From positions 1 through 43,307 of the forward strand of contig JAFAMW010000019.1 in the NCBI GenBank assembly GCA_019232985.1: 43,307 nt of DNA. The letters are read 5' to 3'. The notes under the pieces are model-generated. The model was given only the letters and a program-made list of their open reading frames with translations, was not told where the DNA came from and did not search any database. Positions 9,135 through 17,072 of the stretch are shown here, piece by piece. The first letter of the stretch is position 1. Every line of letters starts with the position of its first letter. A program made the translations under genes and the position numbers. This stretch comes from Roseateles sp. Its GTDB lineage: Bacteria > Pseudomonadota > Gammaproteobacteria > Burkholderiales > Burkholderiaceae.

Positions 9135-10507
9135 GCCGCATATTCTTTGCGGAGCGCGCCTGGGTCGGCGGCGCGTGGCGGCGCGGCGTGCGCCTGACGG
9201 TCGGCGCCGACGGGGGCTGGCAGGCGATCGACATCGGCGCCCCGGCCGACGGCGCGGAGCGCCTGGCCGGCCCCGTGCTGCCCAGCCTCGTCGACGCGCA
9301 CAGCCACGCGTTCCAGCGCGCGTTCGCGGGCCTGGCCGAGACGCGCGAGCGCGCCGACGACGACTTCTGGTCGTGGCGCGAGCGCATGTACGGCCTCGCG
9401 CTGCGCCTGACGCCCGAGCAGCTGCACGCGATCGCCGCGCAGCTCTATGTCGAGCTGCTCGAGGGCGGCTATACCCAGGTCTGCGAGTTCCATTACCTGC
9501 ACCACGCCGCGGACGGCACGGCCCACGCGGACCCGTACGCGATGAGCTGGGCGCTCGCCGACGCGGCCGCCGACGCGGGCCTGGGCCTGACCGTGCTGCC
9601 GGTGCTCTACGCCCACGCGGGCTTTGCGCAGCCCGGCCTGCGCGCCGAGCAGCGCCGCTTCGCGACCGACGCCGACTGGGTCTGGCGCGCGAGCCGCGCG
9701 GTCAATGCCGCGCGCCGGCCGCTCGTCAACGCGGGCGTCGCGCTGCACTCGCTGCGCGCCGCGCACGCGGCCGACGTCGACGCGCTCAAGGCCCATGTCG
9801 GCGACGCGGATCTGCCGATCCACATCCATATCGCCGAGCAGCCGCAGGAGGTCGCCGACTGCGTGAAGGCGACCGGGCAGCGGCCGATGGACTATCTGTG
9901 CACGCGCTTCGCGCCCGACGCGCGCTGGCAACTCGTCCACGCGACGCATAGCGTGCCGGCCGAGATCGCAGCCGTCGCGCGCAGCGGCGCGGGCGTCGTG
10001 CTGTGCCCGGGCACCGAGGCCAACCTCGGCGACGGCGCCTGCGACCTGCCGGGCTGGCTGGCGGCAAGCGTGCCCCTGAGCATCGGCTCCGACAGCCAGG
10101 TGACGCGCGGCGTCGCCGAGGAGCTGCGCTGGCTCGAGTACGGCCAGCGCCTCGCGCGCGGCCAGCGCAATATCGCCGCCGCGCCGGGCCGCGAGCCCGC
10201 GAGCGCGGCGCGCCTGTTCGAGGCCTGCGTGCAGGCGAGCGCGGCGCCGGCCGGGTTCGCGTGCTGGGGCCTCGCGGTCGGCGCGCGCGCGGACTTCCTC
10301 GTGCTCGACCCGCAGGCCTCGGGCCTGCTCGGCCTGCCCGCCGAGCACGCGCTCGACGGCTGGATCTTCGCGAGCCAGGGCCAGGCGATCCGCGACGTCT
10401 ACGTCGCCGGCGCGCCGCGCGTGCGCGGCGGCCGCCATGTCGACGCGGCAGCCGTCGCCGCGCGCTTCGCGGCGGTCATGGACGCTTTGTGGAGCGCGTC
10501 GCGCTGA
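9131..10507 (+). CDS. hutF: Formimidoylglutamate deiminase
   Basis: 458 residues. An amidohydrolase-superfamily enzyme that deiminates N-formimino-L-glutamate to N-formyl-L-glutamate and ammonia; it supplies the HutG substrate and marks the five-step pathway. Metal ligands are visible in DAHSHAFQRAF (His57, His59), HIHIAEQ (231-237), LVHATH (268-273) and IGSDSQV (Asp321). The ATG overlaps the hutG stop (ATGA). Last gene of the rightward hut operon; 58 bases separate it from the next gene, with no clear terminator. No histidine transporter is present in the window. Confidence 0.97.
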   Translation: MSRIFFAERAWVGGAWRRGVRLTVGADGGWQAIDIGAPADGAERLAGPVLPSLVDAHSHAFQRAFAGLAETRERADDDFWSWRERMYGLALRLTPEQLHAIAAQLYVELLEGGYTQVCEFHYLHHAADGTAHADPYAMSWALADAAADAGLGLTVLPVLYAHAGFAQPGLRAEQRRFATDADWVWRASRAVNAARRPLVNAGVALHSLRAAHAADVDALKAHVGDADLPIHIHIAEQPQEVADCVKATGQRPMDYLCTRFAPDARWQLVHATHSVPAEIAAVARSGAGVVLCPGTEANLGDGACDLPGWLAASVPLSIGSDSQVTRGVAEELRWLEYGQRLARGQRNIAAAPGREPASAARLFEACVQASAAPAGFACWGLAVGARADFLVLDPQASGLLGLPAEHALDGWIFASQGQAIRDVYVAGAPRVRGGRHVDAAAVAARFAAVMDALWSASR

Positions 10508-10565
10508 CGCGTCGGCGCGCGCGCGGGGCTGTGCGAGACTGCCGCGTCGCTCAAGGAGAACATCG

Positions 10566-10811
10566 ATGACGCTCAAGCCTGTGCTGCTGCTGGCCCTGGT
10601 CCCCGCCGTCTTCAGCCTGCCGGCCCTGGCCGCCAAGCCCTGCGAGGAGCTCAGGACCGAGATCGCGGCGAAGCTCGACGCCAAGGGCGTCAAGGGCTAT
10701 ACGCTCGACATCGTCGCGACCGAAGCGGCCGACAAGCTGCCGGCCGAGAAGAAGGTCGTCGGCAGCTGCGAGGCGGGCAGCAAGAAGATCACCTACTCGC
10801 GCGGCGGCTGA
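10566..10811 (+). CDS. Small exported DUF1161 protein
   Basis: 81 residues. An N-terminal signal peptide (MTLKPVLLLA to about Ala22) is followed by a short mature domain with two cysteines: KPCEELRTEIAAKLDAKGVKGY, then VVGSCEAGSKKITY. This matches the DUF1161 family of small periplasmic proteins of unknown function, and the two cysteines could form a disulphide. A strong AAGGAG site (10553-10558) lies 7 bases before the ATG. The gene follows hutF on the same strand and could be reached by read-through, but its own ribosome site and unrelated family argue for separate use. Confidence 0.85.
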   Translation: MTLKPVLLLALVPAVFSLPALAAKPCEELRTEIAAKLDAKGVKGYTLDIVATEAADKLPAEKKVVGSCEAGSKKITYSRGG

Positions 10812-10834
10812 GCGCCGCGCGGCGCCGGCGGGCC

Positions 10835-11158
10835 ATGTACTCCTCGACCTTCATCTTCGCGAAGCGCGAGTACGACGACGAGTTCCACCGGCTCGACGCC
10901 GAGATCGCGGCTGCCGCGCGCGCGCTGCCCGGCTACCTCGGCGAGGAGGCCTGGGAGAACGCCGCGACCGGGCTGGTCTCGAACGTCTATTACTGGGAAT
11001 CGCTCGAGGCCCTGCAGGCGCTGGTCGCGCACCCGCGCCACCTCGAGGCCAAGGCCAAGCAGGGCCGCTGGCTCGACGGCTACCGCGTCGTGATCGCCGA
11101 GGTCCTGCGCGCCTACGGCGACGCGAAGCTCGACGGGCTGCTGCCGGCGACCGGCTGA
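10835..11158 (+). CDS. Antibiotic biosynthesis monooxygenase (ABM)-fold protein
   Basis: 107 residues. The pattern MYSSTFIFAKREYDDEFHRLDAEIAAAARALPGY, then a YYWESLEALQALVAHPRHLEAKA segment, is that of the dimeric alpha/beta-barrel ABM family (HmoA-like). Members include quinol monooxygenases and haem-degrading enzymes, but many have no known reaction. Residues that would settle a haem or quinol role cannot be identified here. It starts 23 bases after the DUF1161 gene, so the two may share a transcript; no clear Shine-Dalgarno is seen. Confidence 0.8.
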   Translation: MYSSTFIFAKREYDDEFHRLDAEIAAAARALPGYLGEEAWENAATGLVSNVYYWESLEALQALVAHPRHLEAKAKQGRWLDGYRVVIAEVLRAYGDAKLDGLLPATG

Positions 11159-11320
11159 GGGCGTGGCGGCGCGATGCGCGCGAGCCCGGACCGGCGGCGG
11201 GCATTTGGATAAGACAATGCGCGGCATCATGCGAGCCGTCGACATTCGCGCGCCCCTGCGACCCGACCGACATCGTCGGGCCGCTCGGCGCGCGCCTGCG
11301 CGGGTGACGGCGGTGCGCTC

Positions 11321-12982
11321 TTGAGCGCGCTGCCCGTGAGCGCCGCGGCGCGCGGCGGTGCGTCGACGACCGACGGCGTCGCGAGCCGCTGGCGGCCGCG
11401 TCTGCGCCTCGCCGAGGAGCGCCGCCGCCGCGTGTCGGCGCTCGGCGTCTCGCTGCTGCTGCACGCGTTGCTGCTGAGCCTGACCTTGAGCGGGCAGGGC
11501 GTGGGTCTGCCGGGCCTGAGCTTCCCCTGGGAGGCGCGCCGCGCCGAGGTACCGGCGCTGCGCGTCGTGTTGACGCCGGCGCCCGAGCCTGAGGCCTTGC
11601 CGCCGCCGCCGATCGACGTTCCGCCCCCGCCGGTGCCGCCGGCGCCAGCCCCGGCGACTGCAGCGGTGCCGGCCGAACCGGTCGCCCCGGCGCTCAAGAC
11701 CCTGACCGATACGGCGCCAAAGAGCGCGGCGTTCAAGGCGGCGATCGCGCCCGCGCTGCCGCCTGCGCCCGCGGCGCCCGAAGCGCCGGCGCTGCTGGCG
11801 CTCGCGCCGACCGAGCACGTGGTCTGGGTGGCGCCGGCCGCGTCGGCGCCGCCGACGACGGCCGCGTTCGCGGCTGCCGCACCGGCTCCGGTGCCGGACC
11901 TGCCGCTGCCGTCGCCGCTCGGCGTCGTCGGCGCGACCCTGCCGGTCAAGACCATCGATTTCTACGCGCTCGATCGCGCGCGCCGCGATGTCGAGCAGCT
12001 CGCGCAGCAGCTCGATGCGGCGCGGCGCGACGTGGCTCGACAGGACGCGGCACGCGCCGAGGCGGCGCGCCAGGACGCTCTGCGGCAGGAAGCGGCCCGT
12101 CAGGAGGCGGCCAAAGCCGAAGCGGCGAAAGCCGAAGCGGCGAAAGCCGAGGCAGCCAAAGCCGAGGCAGCCCGGCAGGCAGCAGCGCGCGCCGAGGCGG
12201 CGCGCCAAGAGGCGATCAAGCAGGAGGCGGCCCGCCAGGAGGCTTTGCGCCAAGAGGCGGCGCGACAGGCGTTGGCTCGCCAGGAAGCGGCGAAGCAAGA
12301 GGCAGCGCGCCAGGAGGCATCGCGGCAGGAAGCCGCCCGAGCCGAGGCCGCGCGCCAAGAGGCTGCCAAGCAGGAAGCGATGAGACAGGAAGCCGCGCGG
12401 CAGGACGCAGCTCGCGCCGAGGCGGCGCGTGCCGATGCGGCAAGGCAGGAAGCCGCACGCGCCGAGGCCGCCGCCCAGGCCGAGGCCCAGCGCGAGGAGC
12501 GGCTGCGCGCGATCGGCCGCCAGCTCGACGAGGAGGCCGCACGCCGCGACGCCGAGCGGCACGCGGCCGAGAACGCGGCTGCGGCCGCGAAGGCCGCCGC
12601 ACCGAACGAATTGCCGTACTCGGTGAGCACGCCGCGCCGCGGCCGGCTGTTCGGCCGCACCGACGCCGACGCCGAGCTCGTCGCCTACGCGCAGGACTTG
12701 GCGCGCAAGATCGAGCTGAACCAGACCTTCGCGACGGTCCGCGACGCGCTGCGCCAGCCCCATGTCGACCCGCTCGTGACGGTGGCCGTGCGCAGCGACG
12801 GCTCGGTCGAGTCGATCACCTTCGTGCGCTCGAGCGGCGTGCCCGCGCTCGACGACGCGATCCGCCGCGTGATCCACGGCCAGGAGCATTACCCGGCGTT
12901 CTCGCCGGCGCTGGCGGCCGAGTACGACGTCGTCGAGATCCGCCGCACCTGGCATTTCGACATGGCGATCCGGCTCTACTGA
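11321..12982 (+). CDS. TonB/TolA-like energy-transducer protein with long EAARQ/EAAKA helical repeat
   Basis: About 553 residues from a TTG at 11321; a GTG at 11336 is equally possible and no ATG fits. Order of parts: Arg-rich cytoplasmic end; one membrane segment (about 45-60, VSALGVSLLLHALLLSLTLS); Pro/Ala-rich periplasmic linker (about 80-200); some 150 residues of near-perfect five-residue repeats (EAARQ, EAAKA, DAARA) predicting a long single helix; a C-terminal TonB-type domain (about 445-553) with LVTVAVRSDGSVESITFVRSSGVPALDDAI. The N-terminus and helix recall TolA, the C-terminus TonB. The likely role is to couple inner-membrane proton motive force to an outer membrane partner, but no ExbB/ExbD or TolQ/TolR genes are nearby. 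Confidence 0.8.
   Translation: MSALPVSAAARGGASTTDGVASRWRPRLRLAEERRRRVSALGVSLLLHALLLSLTLSGQGVGLPGLSFPWEARRAEVPALRVVLTPAPEPEALPPPPIDVPPPPVPPAPAPATAAVPAEPVAPALKTLTDTAPKSAAFKAAIAPALPPAPAAPEAPALLALAPTEHVVWVAPAASAPPTTAAFAAAAPAPVPDLPLPSPLGVVGATLPVKTIDFYALDRARRDVEQLAQQLDAARRDVARQDAARAEAARQDALRQEAARQEAAKAEAAKAEAAKAEAAKAEAARQAAARAEAARQEAIKQEAARQEALRQEAARQALARQEAAKQEAARQEASRQEAARAEAARQEAAKQEAMRQEAARQDAARAEAARADAARQEAARAEAAAQAEAQREERLRAIGRQLDEEAARRDAERHAAENAAAAAKAAAPNELPYSVSTPRRGRLFGRTDADAELVAYAQDLARKIELNQTFATVRDALRQPHVDPLVTVAVRSDGSVESITFVRSSGVPALDDAIRRVIHGQEHYPAFSPALAAEYDVVEIRRTWHFDMAIRLY
12032..12490 (+). repeat. About 30 tandem 15-bp coding repeats (EAARQ/EAAKA)
   Basis: A 15-bp unit of the type GCCGAAGCGGCGAAA or GCGGCGCGCCAGGAG is repeated about thirty times within the TonB/TolA-like gene, each unit coding five residues. 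Several neighbouring copies near 12110-12165 are almost identical, so strand slippage could change copy number. Every gain or loss is a multiple of 15 and keeps the frame, altering only helix length by about 0.75 nm per unit. Confidence 0.9.
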
Positions 12983-13161
12983 GCCTGTCGCGGCGCGCTA
13001 CACCCGCTTACCGTCGTTCCCGCTCGCGCGGCCGCGCTGACATTCGCTCGAGCTTGTTGCAGACGCTCACAGTTTGGCCCTGCGATGTCGGCCTTGTCCT
13101 GCACGTGGCCGCGACGGTCTGAGTTAACTTCGTAGCGTTATTGATTCCTCAGGAGATCCGC

Positions 13162-13752
13162 ATGTCCGCCTTCCCGTTCAAGTCCACTCAAATCGTCGCC
13201 GGGGTCGCCGTCGTCGTGGCCTTGCTCGGCGGCGCCTATGCCATCGGCCGCTCGGAGGGCACCGGCTCGGTGCCCGAACAGACTCAGGCCAGTGCGGCGC
13301 AGCCGTCGAACAGCCAGAGCAGTACCAACAATAAAACCCCCGTTGCCGGCAGCCTGACGAGCGCGGCCGCGGTCGCGAGCGCCGACACCAACAATCCGCC
13401 CGAAAACCAGGCGCCCCTGTGCAGCAGCTGCGCGCGCGTGACCGACGTGCATACCGAGGCCCGCCAGGCGCAGACCAGCGGCGTCGGCGCCGTCGGCGGC
13501 GCGGTCGTTGGCGGCGTGCTCGGCAGCATGCTCGGCGGCGGCACGGGCAAGAAGCTCGCGACGGTCGGCGGCGCCGTGGCCGGCGGCTTCGCCGGCAACG
13601 AGATCGAAAAGGACCACAAGACCTACACGGTCTGGGTCGTGCAGGTCCAGGAGCGCGACGGCCGCACGCGCCGCTTCGTGCGCAACGCCGACCCGGGCCT
13701 GCGCGTCGGCGACGAGGTGCGCCTGACCGACGGCGGCTTCGCGCGCGTCTGA
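13162..13752 (+). CDS. Glycine-zipper (2TM) envelope protein
   Basis: 196 residues. One N-terminal membrane segment (about 8-28, STQIVAGVAVVVALLGGAYAIG) is followed by a Ser/Asn/Gln-rich linker and a CSSC pair. A glycine zipper follows (GAVGGAVVGGVLGSMLGGG...GGAVAGGFAGNEIEK, about 114-151), as in Rickettsia 17-kDa antigen-like proteins, then a C-terminal beta-rich part (YTVWVVQVQERDGRTRRFV). Such proteins sit in the envelope; their function is generally unknown. There is no lipobox, unlike many relatives, so it is probably anchored in the inner membrane. The ATG has an AGGAG site 7 bases ahead; an upstream in-frame TTG at 13141 is rejected. Confidence 0.85.
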   Translation: MSAFPFKSTQIVAGVAVVVALLGGAYAIGRSEGTGSVPEQTQASAAQPSNSQSSTNNKTPVAGSLTSAAAVASADTNNPPENQAPLCSSCARVTDVHTEARQAQTSGVGAVGGAVVGGVLGSMLGGGTGKKLATVGGAVAGGFAGNEIEKDHKTYTVWVVQVQERDGRTRRFVRNADPGLRVGDEVRLTDGGFARV

Positions 13753-13756
13753 GCAG

Positions 13757-13772
13757 GCGCCTCGACAGGCGC
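13757..13772. terminator. Small hairpin between convergent genes
   Basis: GCGCCT (13757-13762) and AGGCGC (13767-13772) form a perfect 6-bp stem with a CGAC loop in the 44-base gap between the glycine-zipper gene and the convergent receptor gene. There is no T-tract, so terminator function is only a guess from position. Confidence 0.35.
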
Positions 13773-13796
13773 GCCGTCCACGCTCGTGCATGAGGA

Positions 13797-16700
13797 TCAG
13801 AACTCGTACGCGAGCGTGACGCGCGCCGAGCGCGGTGCCGCATAGCTCATCACGCGGCCGTACTCGGGCCGGACCGTCGCCGCGTCGAAGCGCGGCTCGC
13901 GCGTCTCGTCATAGAGCGTCGGCGTGAGGCGGTTGAACACGTTGAAGACGTCGAGCCGCAGCGACAGGCCGCGGCTCCAGCGCGGCGCGTAGCTCGCGTT
14001 GAGGTCCAGCGTGGTCGTCGACGGCAGGCGGCCGCGGCTGCCGCGCGGCGCGGGCTGACCGTCGCAGTAGAAGTAGACGTTGCCGTAGTCGGGCGCGTCG
14101 GCTGGCAGCCTCGGGTCGTTGCCGAAGCAGTTGCGCGGGCGGCCCGACTCGAAGCGGAAGTTCGCGCCGAATATCCATTCGGGGTTGAGCTGGTAGTAGC
14201 CGTTGGCCTTGACCTGGTGCGCGCGATCGTTGGGCAGCGGGCCGTACGCGTACTGCATGAGCTCGGGCGTATCCCAGGTCGAGGTGGCGGCAACGTCGGT
14301 CTGGGCGTTGTCGGACTTGGTCTGCCCCTCGGTATTGCCGCGGCTGCGCGAGTAGGTGTAGGTCAGCCTGCCGTACCAGCCATGGCGCAGCGGGTGCTCG
14401 ACGAAGAAGTCGAGCGCGAGATACGTGCGTTTGGCGCGCTCGAAGCCGAGGTCGGCCGCCGAGAGATCGACGCGCGAGTAGTTGCCGTTGCCCGCATAGT
14501 CGACGAGGAAGCCGTTCGCGACGCCCGGGTTGAACGACGCGCAGCCGAAGCCGCCCCAGCGGCTCGTGTCGATGCCGCGCGAGGCCGCGTAGGCGAGGAA
14601 GGGCCGTTCGTCGCAGAAGTCGTCGATCGTCGCCTTGAGCTTGCGGTAGGTGAGCGAGGCGCCGCCGTTATAGGCCGGCGTCAGCGCCTTCTCGAAGCCC
14701 AGCGTGACCTCGTCCTGGTAGGTCGGCTTGATGTTCAGCGCCGACACCGTGTTGATGTCTTTGGCCTGGCCGTATTCGTTGTTGACCGAGGTTGCGTCGC
14801 CGGTCGGGCTCAGGCCGGTCGGCAGGCCGGTCACCGGGTCGACGCCGGTGTAGGCGAAGTACTGGAAGGTGTAGAGCGAGCGGCTCGCGCCGCGCACCGC
14901 GATATGGGTCGGGATCTGCAGGCTGTAGCGGCCGAGCGAGCCGAAGACCTTCAGCGACGCGTCGCCGTGGACGTCCCAGCTCGTCGACAGGCGCGGGCTC
15001 AGGAAGTTCTTCGACTGCAGGAAGGTCAGGCCGTCGCCGTTCTTGTTCGTGAAGCTCTCGTTGCGCAGGCCCAGCGTGACGAGCCAGGTCTTCGTGGCCT
15101 GGAAGCGGTCCTCGAGGTAGAGCGCCGATTGGTCGGACTCGGCCGAGGTCGCGTCGTCGAAGATGTATTGGTAGACGTAGTAGTAGTCCTTGCCGTCCTT
15201 CGCGCTGCGTATTGGCGCGGTCAATTGCCCGATCGGCGTGACGCCGCCGACGCCGGTGAAGCCGGGATCCGTCGTACGGGCGTAGATCCAGGCCGAGCCG
15301 CCCGCGACCGTCTCGCCGGCGCCGGCCGACTTCAGGCGGTTCTCGTCGACGCCGGCGCGGAGCAGGTGGCGACCGAGTCGGTATTCGACGTCGAGTCGGA
15401 GCGACTTGGTCGTGTCTCTTGCATCCGGGGGAATGACCGTCGCGCCGTTCCCCAGCGGGTTCGGTGGGATGGCCGGGTAACCCAGGCCGGGCATGCGCGT
15501 ATCGGCGGTCCAACTGGTCTGCGGCGCGCTGAGGTCGCCGACGTAGTTCTGTGCGTGCCGGCTGCTGCTTTGGCCGTACAGCGCGTTGACCGTGAGCCGG
15601 TCGTTGATGTTGCCGATGTAGCGCAGGACCTGCGCCTGGCCGCCGACGGCCGGCGTCACGCCGCCGAGGTTGCGCGCCGATTCGCTGAGGCCCAGCACGG
15701 CCGTCCGCACGTGCGTCGCGTAGTCGTAGCCGTAGTAGTCGAAGTTGGAGCCATAGTTGTCGCCGAGCAGCGTGAGCTGGAGCCGGTGGTCGTCGTTCAG
15801 GTACCAGTCGAGCTTGCCGAGGTAGCGCGTGTTGGAGTCGCGCTCGGCCAGCCAGCCCTGGCTGCCGAGCGTCGACGCCTGCGGCGTCGCGTTGACGGCG
15901 CCCCAGCGCGTGATCTCCTGCGACGCCGCGACGAACAGAAAGAGCTTGTCGCGCACGAGCGGGCCGCCGACATGGGCGCTGTACAGCGTGTCGTCGTTGA
16001 AGTTGCCGCCGCGGTAGAGGTAGACCGTGCCGTCGGTATTCGGGTTGCTGCCGGTGTTTGCGTAGTAGAGGTCCGGGCGGCGCGCGCGCAGCGATTCGGG
16101 CTGGTAGGCGATCTGTGCGCCGCCCTCCCAGGTGTTGGTGCCGCTCTTGGTGATCAGGTTGACGACGCCACCGACCGAGCGGCCGAACTCGGCGCCGAAG
16201 CCGCCGGTCTGGACCTGCGCCTGCTGGATCGCGCCGAGCGGCAGCTCGATCGAGCCGAGCTGGGTCAGCGCGTTCGTGACCGGGAAGCCGTCGATGTAGT
16301 GCGAGTTCTCGGACGGCGCGCCGCCGCCGATGCTCACCCCGCCCGCGTAGCGCGGGTCGGCGGCCGTCGTGTTCGGCGCGAGCGCGATGATGCCGTTGAG
16401 GTTGCGGCTCGCGATCGGCAGCTTGTCGAGCTGGCTCGCCGTGAAGGTCGAGACGTTGGACGCGCTCGACACGTCGATCGTGCGCGCGCGGCCGACGACC
16501 CTGACGGTCTCGAGCTGCGTGACCGTCGGCGCCTCGAAGGTCGCCTCGGCGCCGACGCCGGCGACGACCTCGAGCTCGACGCTCGCGACCAGCGCACCCT
16601 GGTCGAGCAGCTCGACCCGGTAGCGGCCCGGCGGCAGCGACGAGAGGTAGAAGCGCCCGTCGGCATCGACGCCGGCCGTGCGCGTGAAGCCGGTCGCCGG

Positions 16701-16892
16701 GTTCGTGATGCGGACCTGCGTGCCCGCGTGGGTGCCGACCTGCCCGAAGACCGAGCCGCTGGCCGTCGATTGGGCCTGGGCGGGCGGCGCGAGGCCGGCG
16801 CCGAGGGTCGCGGTCAAGGTGGCCAGGGCGGTGGCGGTACAGGTCGCCGCGAGGCGGCGGCCCAGCTTGGACGAAGGGGGCGTTGCAAGCAT
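13797..16892 (-). CDS. TonB-dependent outer membrane receptor, Oar-like, with carboxypeptidase-regulatory-like N-domain
   Basis: 1031 residues. Signal peptide to about Ala40 (PPAQA/QS); a carboxypeptidase-regulatory-like beta domain (about 45-115, GSVFGQVGTHAGTQVRITNPATG); a possible TonB box QLETVRVVG near 125; a plug domain with NLNGIIALAPNT, IDGFPVTNA and FGAEFGRSVGGVVNLITKSGTN; then a 22-strand-type barrel ending in VTLAYEF with the C-terminal Phe used for BAM recognition. Oar-like receptors import or secrete large substrates; the ligand here is unknown. An AGGAG 7 bases before the ATG at 16892 sets the start. It stands alone, with an AT-rich upstream region carrying two related dyads. 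The TonB-like gene about 3.9 kb away could energise it, but that is inference. Confidence 0.93.
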   Translation of the reverse strand: MLATPPSSKLGRRLAATCTATALATLTATLGAGLAPPAQAQSTASGSVFGQVGTHAGTQVRITNPATGFTRTAGVDADGRFYLSSLPPGRYRVELLDQGALVASVELEVVAGVGAEATFEAPTVTQLETVRVVGRARTIDVSSASNVSTFTASQLDKLPIASRNLNGIIALAPNTTAADPRYAGGVSIGGGAPSENSHYIDGFPVTNALTQLGSIELPLGAIQQAQVQTGGFGAEFGRSVGGVVNLITKSGTNTWEGGAQIAYQPESLRARRPDLYYANTGSNPNTDGTVYLYRGGNFNDDTLYSAHVGGPLVRDKLFLFVAASQEITRWGAVNATPQASTLGSQGWLAERDSNTRYLGKLDWYLNDDHRLQLTLLGDNYGSNFDYYGYDYATHVRTAVLGLSESARNLGGVTPAVGGQAQVLRYIGNINDRLTVNALYGQSSSRHAQNYVGDLSAPQTSWTADTRMPGLGYPAIPPNPLGNGATVIPPDARDTTKSLRLDVEYRLGRHLLRAGVDENRLKSAGAGETVAGGSAWIYARTTDPGFTGVGGVTPIGQLTAPIRSAKDGKDYYYVYQYIFDDATSAESDQSALYLEDRFQATKTWLVTLGLRNESFTNKNGDGLTFLQSKNFLSPRLSTSWDVHGDASLKVFGSLGRYSLQIPTHIAVRGASRSLYTFQYFAYTGVDPVTGLPTGLSPTGDATSVNNEYGQAKDINTVSALNIKPTYQDEVTLGFEKALTPAYNGGASLTYRKLKATIDDFCDERPFLAYAASRGIDTSRWGGFGCASFNPGVANGFLVDYAGNGNYSRVDLSAADLGFERAKRTYLALDFFVEHPLRHGWYGRLTYTYSRSRGNTEGQTKSDNAQTDVAATSTWDTPELMQYAYGPLPNDRAHQVKANGYYQLNPEWIFGANFRFESGRPRNCFGNDPRLPADAPDYGNVYFYCDGQPAPRGSRGRLPSTTTLDLNASYAPRWSRGLSLRLDVFNVFNRLTPTLYDETREPRFDAATVRPEYGRVMSYAAPRSARVTLAYEF

Positions 16893-16947
16893 GGTGGGCT
16901 CCTGATGCGCGCCCACTATGACCAATGCAAGCTAATTGCAAGATGTC

Positions 16948-17011
16948 GGCGATCAATCGCCCATCGATGCCTTCATCAAATAACAACTTCGGCGAAATGC
17001 CGATTGAATCG
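16948..17011. promoter_or_regulatory. Two related dyads upstream of the TonB-dependent receptor
   Basis: In the relatively AT-rich 180-base gap, GGCGAT-CA-ATCGCC (16948-16961) and CGATT-G-AATCG (17001-17011) are near-perfect inverted repeats of similar sequence, 40 bases apart. They lie 56 and 109 bases upstream of the receptor start. Two similar dyads at that distance are what a dimeric regulator site would look like. Minus-strand TTGCAA (about 16942-16937) with CATAGT 15 bases on is only a weak promoter candidate. Confidence 0.4.
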
Positions 17012-17072
17012 CCAGAATTCCTTGCGATAGTCTTGCTGGATTTGCCTGCCCAAAACCCGGCCTCCGCGCGTC

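Noticed and set aside
12032..12490. Regular short repeats considered as a CRISPR array
   Set aside because: Units are 15 bp without spacers and encode a continuous helical segment of the TonB/TolA-like protein.
13141..13161. TTG at 13141 as start of the glycine-zipper protein
   Set aside because: The ATG at 13162 has an AGGAG site at proper distance, which lies inside the extra codons of the longer version.
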